NCBI GenBank assembly: GCA_937923745.1
Contig: CALDUO010000160.1
Span: forward strand, 1 to 34,759
Length of the DNA stretch: 34,759 nucleotides
Direction of reading: 5' to 3'
Source of the DNA: an uncultured Granulosicoccaceae bacterium
Lineage (GTDB): Bacteria; Pseudomonadota; Gammaproteobacteria; Granulosicoccales; Granulosicoccaceae
Positions 16,596-23,507 of the stretch are shown one piece after another; position 1 is the stretch's first letter, and each line of letters starts with the position of its first letter. Under the pieces are notes generated by a model. It did no database searches, was not told where the DNA came from, and saw only the letters and a program-made list of their open reading frames with translations. The position numbers and the translations under genes were made by a program.

Positions 16596-16883
16596 CTATT
16601 CGGCGGACTGGATATCGGTAATGAATAGTTTGCCGCCCTCTTCCATCGCAACAAACTTCACTTTATCGCCTTTGGCTACACCCTCTAATAGGGTTGGATC
16701 TTTCAAAGTGAAGACCATGGACATGGGAGGCATATCCAGGTTGACGATTTCACCGTGCTTGATGGTGATTTTTGCGTTCTTCATGTCGATTTTTCTAATG
16801 ACACCATCCGACATGCTATCGGCATAGACTGGGGCCAGTGTTGCCAGCACAACGGCAGCAGTGAGTACGAGAGATTTGAACAT
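16596..16883 (-). CDS. CusF-like periplasmic copper-binding protein
   Basis: A small exported Cu(I) chaperone-type protein of 95 residues. The signal peptide is MFKSLVLTAAVVLATLAPVYA. The CusF_Ec domain follows (GVIRKIDMKNAKITIKHGEI, then MPPMSM). By alignment with E. coli CusF the metal His and both Met residues are kept, but Trp44, which caps the copper in CusF, is replaced by Met. The frame is open back to 16943; the ATG at 16883 is chosen because it starts a proper signal peptide and has AGGAA about ten bases upstream. In CusCFBA, CusF hands Cu(I) to an RND pump, but no RND pump is encoded in this window, so delivery to the multicopper oxidase or cupredoxin is more likely. Confidence 0.9.
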   Translation of the reverse strand: MFKSLVLTAAVVLATLAPVYADSMSDGVIRKIDMKNAKITIKHGEIVNLDMPPMSMVFTLKDPTLLEGVAKGDKVKFVAMEEGGKLFITDIQSAE

Positions 16884-16975
16884 GGGTATAAATTCCTGAT
16901 TGTGGTTCGAAAAGAGTGGTTCGGATTTTTTATCAAAACGCACAGTGCGTTAAGTGGACATGAATGGAGAGATTG

Positions 16976-18586
16976 CTAGAACTTGGCACGACTTGCGATA
17001 GTGCGCTCTCGTCCCACATCAATTTCAAAGATCTCCCCGGTCTTGGGATTCATTGCGCGTGGATAGCTGACCCTCACTTTTGAGGACGGTCTACGCACAA
17101 CAACCTCAATCGGCTCAGGTTGGGGTGTCTCACTCGGCGATGTCGGCACTACGTTTGGTTGAGGCTCTACAGCTGATGGAGAGCTTGTACTCTCAGAAGC
17201 CACTGAAGTTTTGGGCTCATGTGTGTGCGTAGGACGTGGATTATGGGAGGCTGTTTTTTCACCTGAGGCGAATCGATCTGGTTCTGGCAGTTCGCCGGTG
17301 TATTCATACGCCACAGTGCCTTCCGGGTGCTCGTACCAACCTGGATCAGAGTAATCACCGTGTGGCTGATCAGCCCGCACTTTGAGTATGCTGAACATCC
17401 CCCCCATCTCCACTGATCCGAACGGACCTTGTCCCGTCATCATGGCTTCCGTGTTATCGGGTAGCGGCATTTCCATTTCTGCCATATCCGCCATTCCCCG
17501 CTCACCCATAACCATGTAGTCTGGAATCAGCTTGCCAATTTTCCGGGTCATCTCTGAATGATCAACCCCGATCAGGGTGGGCACATCGTGTCCCATGGCA
17601 TTCATCGTGTGATGGCTCTTGTGGCAGTGAAACGCCCAGTCACCCTCCTCGTCGGCTTTGAATTCAAACTGACGCATCTGACCAACGGCAATATCTGTAG
17701 TGACCTCGTAGTTGCGAGCACCACGAAACGTCGGCCCACCATCGGTACCCGTGATGAGGAATTCATGGCCATGTAAATGGATGGGGTGATTCGTCATGGT
17801 CAGGTTGCCAAAGCGCATGCGCACCAGATCATTTTTTCGAACGTTAAACGAATCAATACCCGGAAAAATCCGGCTGTTCCAGGACCACAGATTAAAATCC
17901 AGCATAGTCATGATCTTCGGTGTCGCGGCGCCCGGTTCAACATCGTAGGCATTGAGTAACACACAAAAATCCCGATCAACATCGCTGATCAGTGGATGCT
18001 TCTCTTTAGGGTGTGTGACCCAGGAGCCCATCATGCCCATTGCCATTTGAACCATTTCATCACCATGAGGGTGATACATGAAAGTGCCAGGGCGCCGAGC
18101 AACAAACTCGTAAACAAAGGTTTTCCCAACGGGGATGCCCGGTTGATTCAAGCCTGTTACCCCATCCATGCCATTGGGTAACCGTTGCCCATGCCAATGG
18201 ATACTCGTGTGTTCAGGGAGCTTGTTGGTCACAAAAATCCGTACCCGATCACCTTCAACTACCTCAATGGTAGGACCTGGGCTTTGGCCATTGTAACCCC
18301 ACAGGTTCGCCGTAAACCCTGGTGACATCTCACGCACCACAGGTTCTGCAACCAGATGAAATTCCTTGATGTTGTTGTTCATTCGCCATGGGCAAGTCCA
18401 CCCATTTGGCGTGATAACCGGGTTGTAAGGACGACCTGTCTCCGGTACGAGTGGGTCCATGGTCTCGGGCCCCATTTGCATAACCGGCTCGGGCAAGGCT
18501 GCCATCGAAAAGGTACTGACACTACTGACCGCTACGGCACCACCAGCCAATCCAGCACCTTTCAGAAATTCACGTCGTGAGCTCAT
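16976..18586 (-). CDS. TAT-exported multicopper oxidase (copper-resistance type)
   Basis: A 536-residue periplasmic multicopper oxidase, probably oxidising Cu(I) to the less toxic Cu(II) with oxygen. The twin-arginine signal is SSRREFLKG. All four copper motifs are present: HWHGQ (about residue 133), HPHGDE, HPIHLHGHEF and HCHKSHHTMNAMGH, the last with an axial Met for type 1 copper. A Met-rich stretch follows (MADMAEMEMP, then MMTGQ). A Pro/Ser/Thr-rich tail of about 110 residues (from about 425) ends in a short basic conserved-looking block (VRVSYPRAMNPKTGEIFEID). This tail is longer than in ordinary CueO/CopA-type enzymes. The gene lies 37 bp after the TolC-type gene in one operon. Confidence 0.93.
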   Translation of the reverse strand: MSSRREFLKGAGLAGGAVAVSSVSTFSMAALPEPVMQMGPETMDPLVPETGRPYNPVITPNGWTCPWRMNNNIKEFHLVAEPVVREMSPGFTANLWGYNGQSPGPTIEVVEGDRVRIFVTNKLPEHTSIHWHGQRLPNGMDGVTGLNQPGIPVGKTFVYEFVARRPGTFMYHPHGDEMVQMAMGMMGSWVTHPKEKHPLISDVDRDFCVLLNAYDVEPGAATPKIMTMLDFNLWSWNSRIFPGIDSFNVRKNDLVRMRFGNLTMTNHPIHLHGHEFLITGTDGGPTFRGARNYEVTTDIAVGQMRQFEFKADEEGDWAFHCHKSHHTMNAMGHDVPTLIGVDHSEMTRKIGKLIPDYMVMGERGMADMAEMEMPLPDNTEAMMTGQGPFGSVEMGGMFSILKVRADQPHGDYSDPGWYEHPEGTVAYEYTGELPEPDRFASGEKTASHNPRPTHTHEPKTSVASESTSSPSAVEPQPNVVPTSPSETPQPEPIEVVVRRPSSKVRVSYPRAMNPKTGEIFEIDVGRERTIASRAKF

Positions 18587-18623
18587 GGTCTATTTCTCGC
18601 TATCAAGTTTCAGGTGTCGCACA

Positions 18624-20045
18624 TCAATGCCCAAGATCGGCATCGGCTACCGCTCCAACAGCGCCGACAGATGCCATCGTGGGGTTGCCAATAAGCGTGG
18701 CCGACAGAGCGGCGTCACTCATCCAGAATTGCTCGTTTGCATCGATGGCTGATTGCACGATGCCAACCTGCCTGCGCGCATCCGCTAGTAACTCGAACAC
18801 GCCAATCAACATGCCGTTGTAACGCAGCACGTTCTCCTCTGCGATCATCTCCTGCAGAGGCAAGATCTCAGACTCGTAAAAGCGTGCCACATCAAACGCG
18901 GTTCGATACGCTGAGTAGCTTTCACGCAACGTCGATGCTGCATCACGCAATGTGGCCTCCAATGTGTTGGCCGCTGCCAAGGATTGTGCATTCATTGCCG
19001 CCCGCTTCATACCGCCCCAATCAAACACCGGCAGGCCTATCTCGATCTCATAGCCATCACCTGTAGTGCGTTCCCCGTCCTCATCGATTCGTTGTCGCAA
19101 AATGCCCAGCTCGATGTCTGTGTAGCTGAACGCGGTATTTAGCCCTTGTGCTCGTACTGCTGACTTAAGAGATGCTTCAGCCAGTTGAATATCTAGTCGA
19201 TCAGCGGTAGCCACACGTCCAACCTCTGCGGTGGTACGAGGCTCTTCAGGTAGCTCAGGAAGTCGTTCGGGCAATTGCAACTGTTCAATCTGCTCAGCTG
19301 AGAGGCCCAGAATACGGATTAAGGATTCGCGTGCTGACAAAACATCATGGGTGGTGGTGGTTAAGGCTGTGGCTGCATCGGTATAAAACGATTGTTGCCG
19401 TGCCCGATCCAGACGACTGAAGTTACCTACCGCCTGCATCCGTTTAGCCAGCTCTGCACTGGCCTCGGCGCTCTCAAACACTTGTTGTGCATAATCCAGA
19501 CGCTGTTCGGAGGCGATGGCTTTGACCCATGCTTGACGGACATCGGTGATATGGGATACCACATCGGCTGTGAGCGTGACCTGTGCTCGTGCCAACTCGC
19601 TTTTGGCTCGACGTTGACGAGCGGGCAGCGTGAACACATCGAGCAGGCCAAAACCAAGAAGCGCCGTCAGCTCTGTCTCACTACCGATCTCCATGCGCTC
19701 AAGTGCCAGCATCGGATTGGCAATACGTCCCGATTGTGCCGATTGCGCTGCTGACGCCCAGTTACTGGCAAGTTTTGCCTGAAAGCTTGGGCTGTTGGCT
19801 AGCGCGACCTGAATCGCACCGGCCTGCGTGAGTGGTGCTTTCAACAGCTCATCCACAATAGCGTTAGCATGCTCGTTATCAGTGCGCGTGCGCTTGAGGA
19901 TGAGCTCAGCATCCGTAAACCCCTCAAGCGAGGTTGTGCTTCTACCTAGCGCTTCATCGATATCCAATGTTGCACAGCCTGACAGCACGAACGCGCTGAG
20001 CGAAATAACGCTCAGCACTTTTAGTTTCTGGCTCAGAACACCCAT
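18624..20045 (-). CDS. TolC/CusC-type outer-membrane factor lipoprotein
   Basis: A 473-residue outer-membrane channel-type protein with a lipobox (FVLSGC, about residue 23) and the internally repeated, helix-rich OEP sequence (LANSPSFQAKLAS and a second copy near RVATADRLDIQLAEASLKSA). CusC and CzcC normally work with a membrane-fusion protein and an RND pump, neither of which is in the element. Its ATG overlaps the stop of the upstream small gene by one base (TAATG), so the two are translationally coupled. It either borrows a chromosomal pump or serves another purpose, such as export or placement of the oxidase; this is unresolved. Confidence 0.88.
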   Translation of the reverse strand: MGVLSQKLKVLSVISLSAFVLSGCATLDIDEALGRSTTSLEGFTDAELILKRTRTDNEHANAIVDELLKAPLTQAGAIQVALANSPSFQAKLASNWASAAQSAQSGRIANPMLALERMEIGSETELTALLGFGLLDVFTLPARQRRAKSELARAQVTLTADVVSHITDVRQAWVKAIASEQRLDYAQQVFESAEASAELAKRMQAVGNFSRLDRARQQSFYTDAATALTTTTHDVLSARESLIRILGLSAEQIEQLQLPERLPELPEEPRTTAEVGRVATADRLDIQLAEASLKSAVRAQGLNTAFSYTDIELGILRQRIDEDGERTTGDGYEIEIGLPVFDWGGMKRAAMNAQSLAAANTLEATLRDAASTLRESYSAYRTAFDVARFYESEILPLQEMIAEENVLRYNGMLIGVFELLADARRQVGIVQSAIDANEQFWMSDAALSATLIGNPTMASVGAVGAVADADLGH

Positions 20046-20380
20046 TATTTTGAATCCATATCCTTATCGTGTGTATCTTCTGATTCGAAAGGCTCACGTG
20101 AATACACTCGCCAGCCTCCGATCTCTCCTACCCGATCATTTGCCTCTTTCCAGTCCAGCGAATCTGCAGCATCTTCGAAAGGCTGGTAGGCGCTGAGGGG
20201 CGATCGGTACTCGGGAACGCTCAAACCGGGCGCTGGTGATTCTGGATCAGTGGCCTCTGGTATGCTCTTCTCATGCTCGTGTTTGGCGTTGGCAGGAGGG
20301 AGCGTGCCGAACACCAAAAGTGCACACACACCGACGATACCGACAGTCAAGTGGCTGAAATCGGGTCGCGAAAAGCTCAT
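20045..20380 (-). CDS. Small exported protein heading the copper operon, function unknown
   Basis: A 111-residue protein with an N-terminal hydrophobic segment (HLTVGIVGVCALLVFGTL) followed by a mature part with a short His cluster (KHEHEK), Pro/Glu-rich sequence and the conserved-looking block VPEYRSPLSAYQPFED, then EANDRVGEIGGWRVYSREP. Similar short proteins occur beside heavy-metal efflux genes, but no function is established that I know of. The frame is open back to 20521; the ATG at 20380 is preferred because it has AAAGGGT seven bases upstream and begins the signal segment. It is the first gene of the operon and overlaps the TolC-type start by one base. Confidence 0.75.
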   Translation of the reverse strand: MSFSRPDFSHLTVGIVGVCALLVFGTLPPANAKHEHEKSIPEATDPESPAPGLSVPEYRSPLSAYQPFEDAADSLDWKEANDRVGEIGGWRVYSREPFESEDTHDKDMDSK

Positions 20381-20574
20381 AAAATACCCTTTAGAAAAGG
20401 TGGTATCGCTCCATTCAGGCGGCGACAAATGTCTGGATGTCACAGCAAAGCGACTGAGATGTTCTGTTATCTGCATGAACGAGAACAAGTGTAGGCCTTG
20501 ACGATGACCATTCACGGTCACTGCGATGACAAAAAAGTAATCAGCATTGGCCTGAAAATTGTGACAATAGGGGC
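20381..20574. promoter_or_regulatory. Divergent promoter region of copper operon and two-component genes
   Basis: This 194-bp region separates the two divergent units, so the response regulator probably binds here. Candidate operators are TGACC-N6-GGTCA (20505-20520) and the 11-base palindrome ATTGTGACAAT (20558-20568), which ends six bases before the regulator's ATG. Neither matches the published CusR box closely. No convincing -35/-10 pair could be fixed by eye. Confidence 0.4.
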
Positions 20575-21264
20575 ATGAAGATTTTGGTTGTCGATGACGA
20601 GGAAAAGCTCGCTGAATACCTGCGCAAGGGCCTGACGGAGGAAGGTTTTTCCGTGGATGTTGCCCACAACGGGATTGATGGGCTGCACCAGGCGCTGGAG
20701 AAAGATTTTGATGCTATCGTGCTTGATCGCATGCTGCCAGGGCTCGATGGACTGGCTCTGCTCAAAGCGCTACGCAGTCAAAAAACAACGCCGGTGATCA
20801 TGCTCACGGCGGTGGGCGGAGTAGAGGATCGTGTTAGCGGTTTGACCACCGGAGCCGAGGACTATCTGGTCAAACCATTCGCGTTCTCAGAGCTGGTCGC
20901 ACGGATACATGTGTTGATCCGGAGTAAACAACCGTCCAGTCACAGCACAGTCGAACCCACCACACTGGCATTGTACGACCTGGAGCTGGATCTGATCCGA
21001 CGTAAAGCCAAGCGTTGCGGGCAACCATTGAGCCTTACTGCGAAAGAATTCAATCTGCTAACACTGTTGCTGCGCCGTCAAGGCCAGGTATTGTCCAGAA
21101 CCACCATCGCAGAACAGGTCTGGGACATGAACTTTGACAGTGGCACCAACGTGGTAGAGGTGGCAATCCGTAGGCTAAGAACAAAACTGGATGTCCCGTT
21201 TGATACAGCACTTTTGCACACCGAGCGGGGTATGGGCTACGTACTGGAGCAGCGGACCGAGTGA
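20575..21264 (+). CDS. OmpR-family heavy-metal response regulator (CusR/CopR-like)
   Basis: A 229-residue two-component regulator. The receiver domain (1-115) has the acidic pair in VVDDEE, phospho-acceptor Asp51 (VLDRMLPG) and Lys in LVKPFAF. The C-terminal winged helix (about 130-226) has LTAKEFNLLTLLLRR and NVVEVAIRRLRTKLD, which closely match the CusR/CopR/PcoR group that answers periplasmic copper. It is divergent from the copper operon it probably controls. The ATG at 20575 begins the canonical MKILVVDDE. The only purine-rich stretch (GGGG) ends one base before the ATG, too close for normal ribosome binding, so the message may be leaderless or poorly translated. Confidence 0.94.
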   Translation: MKILVVDDEEKLAEYLRKGLTEEGFSVDVAHNGIDGLHQALEKDFDAIVLDRMLPGLDGLALLKALRSQKTTPVIMLTAVGGVEDRVSGLTTGAEDYLVKPFAFSELVARIHVLIRSKQPSSHSTVEPTTLALYDLELDLIRRKAKRCGQPLSLTAKEFNLLTLLLRRQGQVLSRTTIAEQVWDMNFDSGTNVVEVAIRRLRTKLDVPFDTALLHTERGMGYVLEQRTE

Positions 21265-22694
21265 CTCAAGGTAAGGCCTTGCCCTCCCTGGGCCAACGCT
21301 TGTCGATGTGGCTGGCGATTCAGAGTCTTGTTGGGCTAGCGATCGTTTCAGTCATTGTCTACAGCGTCATCAGCTCACATCTGTCGAATCGGCGAGACGA
21401 TTCGATCGCCGAAAAGCAAGCCCTGGTGCACCATCTGGTCTCCGAGACTCGTCAGACCGGTGATCTTGATGCGCTGCGACATAGCCTCGATGATTTCATG
21501 GCAGGTCATCATGAACTGGCATTGACGATCATGGACGAAACAGGGACCACTTTCTACCAAAGTAACCCGCCGATGGCTGTTAATGCTGTCAAGACGACAC
21601 TGGCGTTTACCATCCAATCGCTCGATGATTCTGCTTTGACCACGACAGCAACACTCACACACGATGGGCACGCAGACGATGAGTTGTTACAACGTTTGGC
21701 CAACACACTGATTGGCGTGACGTTACTGGGCACACTGGTAGTGTCTGGTGGTGCCTACTGGTTAGTCCGTAGAGGATTGAAGCCCGTTGATGATCTGGCC
21801 ACCCAAGCTGCCGCCTTAAGCGTACGATCGCTATCTGATCAACTTGATGGCACCGCTCAACCCGCCGAGCTGCAACCGCTTGTTGCGCAGTTCAACGCGC
21901 TCTTGCAGCGTTTGGCCGAATCCTACCAACGTCTTGAGAGTTTCAATGCCGATGTCGCACACGAGCTAAATACTCCCTTGACAACGCTGATCACCAGCAC
22001 AGAATTAGCTCTTCGAAAGCCTCATCAATCGACCGGGCTTATCGATTTGTTAGGGTCAAACCTGGAAGAGCTACATCGCTTATCAGGCATTGTGCGCGAT
22101 ATGCTATTTCTTTCACAGGCAGAGCGTGGTAGTCGGGCTCGCTGCGTGCCTGTGGCAAGCCTTGCCTCGTTGGCAACAGAGGTTGCTGACTATCATGAAG
22201 CTGCTCTGGAAGAGGCCAGCCTGTATGTCGATATTACTGGTGATGCTGCCGGAGAGTTCGATGCACCACTTCTCAAACGTGCTTTGTCGAACCTTCTCGG
22301 TAATGCCATTACTCACGCAACGAAGGGCACGACCATTGATATCAGTATTGCCAAAGTTGACGATCATTACGTATCGATAGCAGTATCCAATCAGGGCGAA
22401 GGCATCCCTCAAGATAAACTTGGCCGCGTATTCGAACGCTTTTATAGAGCGGATACTGCGCGAAGTGGTGCCGATTTGCACCATGGGCTAGGTTTGTCGA
22501 TCGTTGCTGGCATCGCTCAAATGCACTCGGGCCAGACGTTCGCTGGTTCCGCAAGTCAAACGACCCGAATCGGCATCACACTGCCGCTTTCGGCCAGAAC
22601 ACAACAACCAGCCGCAGTGAACTCAGTCGACGCTGAAGCTCTCGACCACCCAGCATCACTGCAACCTCATTTTGACTATGAGCGTGCGGGCTAG
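21261..22694 (+). CDS. Heavy-metal sensor histidine kinase (CusS/CopS-like)
   Basis: A 477-residue membrane kinase. One membrane segment (about 15-36), a short periplasmic sensor part, a second membrane segment (about 149-170) and HAMP (about 171-222) lead to the dimerisation domain with His234 in VAHELNTPL, the N box (LSNLLGNAITHA) and the G boxes (GEGIPQDKLGRVFERFYR, GLGLSIVAG). Architecture and order fit the copper and silver sensors CusS and PcoS. It starts with GTG at 21261, overlapping the regulator's stop by four bases (GTGA), which means translational coupling. The C-terminus extends about 30 residues past the kinase domain. Confidence 0.93.
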   Translation: MTQGKALPSLGQRLSMWLAIQSLVGLAIVSVIVYSVISSHLSNRRDDSIAEKQALVHHLVSETRQTGDLDALRHSLDDFMAGHHELALTIMDETGTTFYQSNPPMAVNAVKTTLAFTIQSLDDSALTTTATLTHDGHADDELLQRLANTLIGVTLLGTLVVSGGAYWLVRRGLKPVDDLATQAAALSVRSLSDQLDGTAQPAELQPLVAQFNALLQRLAESYQRLESFNADVAHELNTPLTTLITSTELALRKPHQSTGLIDLLGSNLEELHRLSGIVRDMLFLSQAERGSRARCVPVASLASLATEVADYHEAALEEASLYVDITGDAAGEFDAPLLKRALSNLLGNAITHATKGTTIDISIAKVDDHYVSIAVSNQGEGIPQDKLGRVFERFYRADTARSGADLHHGLGLSIVAGIAQMHSGQTFAGSASQTTRIGITLPLSARTQQPAAVNSVDAEALDHPASLQPHFDYERAG

Positions 22695-22851
22695 GTGTTG
22701 TGTCTGATCACGTCTATACATGGCAAGTGACCGCCTTTTTCGCTAACGATGTTAGCTGATGATGCGAATGTAATCGTATAGTTCATTTTATGTCATCAAG
22801 GCCGTCTATCGTGTATTTCAGGTACTGTTGCCAGACGCGAGAAACAGCTCC

Positions 22852-23151
22852 ATGAAAAATATTATAGGCGTAGTCTTCATCACCTCTATCTTGACGTCCA
22901 GCGTAACAATGGCCGAGCATGAACTAGAAAAACCCATCGAACCACTGGTCGAGCAAGACACTCACCTGACTTGGCACCAATTTCGACATGAACTCAATAA
23001 CTACACTCAGATTCAGGCTCAGATGACCCATGAAGGAATTGTGTACCTGTACGGTCACGTCGAGGATTCAACCGAGAAGATGCGAGTCGAACGGCTGGCC
23101 AAGCGTGTACGCGGTGCGATAATGGTTCGTAATCAGATCTCCACGGATTAA
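22852..23151 (+). CDS. Small exported BON-like protein
   Basis: A 99-residue protein with a signal peptide (MKNIIGVVFITSILTSSVTMA). Its mature part ends in a BON-like pattern: GIVYLYGHVEDSTEKMRVERLA, then VRGAIMVRNQI. BON domains bind membranes or support periplasmic proteins. The frame is open from a TTG at 22828, but the ATG at 22852 starts the signal peptide. It lies 157 bp after the kinase gene and may be the last gene of the two-component operon. The assignment to BON is by pattern only. Confidence 0.65.
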   Translation: MKNIIGVVFITSILTSSVTMAEHELEKPIEPLVEQDTHLTWHQFRHELNNYTQIQAQMTHEGIVYLYGHVEDSTEKMRVERLAKRVRGAIMVRNQISTD

Positions 23152-23507
23152 CATAAGGAGACAGATGACAGACTCATTTATAACGAGTTAAATTTCAGTG
23201 TTAATGCACGTTCGACTGCGATAGCGAATAGTCGCTGCCCCTCATCGTCAGTGTCCATGTCAATTGCATGCCCTTGTGGTGCTGTTGCCAGAGTCTACAC
23301 ACTCTGCATCGGCACGCCCTCTGAAATGCCCTGTCGTGCCGCAAATCAGTTTTCAAAGTGTGTTGGCCGAACAGGCGGAAGACTGCTAGCGACGGTATAC
23401 CTTGCCTATTGAAAAATGTGAATGTTAGCGATATTAAGGATTGACGTTCCAGTCACTGGAGCCCTCATAATGAACTATCAGGTGATGATTTTGAATAGGT
23501 AACGACC
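23152..23507. other. Intergenic region upstream of copA
   Basis: No credible gene in these 356 bases. The part 23152-23440 shows nothing recognisable; the last 70 bases hold the MerR-type promoter and the leader of copA. Confidence 0.6.
23441..23471 (+). promoter_or_regulatory. MerR/CueR-type copper promoter of copA-cueR
   Basis: A -35 TTGACG (23441-23446) and a -10 CATAAT (23466-23471) are separated by 19 bp, the overlong spacer that MerR-family activators untwist. The spacer contains the perfect dyad TCCAGT-C-ACTGGA (23448-23460), close to CueR operators of the CTTCCAG type. The regulator gene is the second gene of the transcript, so control is probably autoregulatory. The transcript would start about 30 bases before the copA ATG. 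Confidence 0.85.

Noticed and set aside
22742..22756. Hairpin GCTAAC-GAT-GTTAGC after the sensor kinase gene as a terminator.
   Set aside because: The T-run lies upstream of the stem on the plus strand, not downstream, and the stem is only six pairs.
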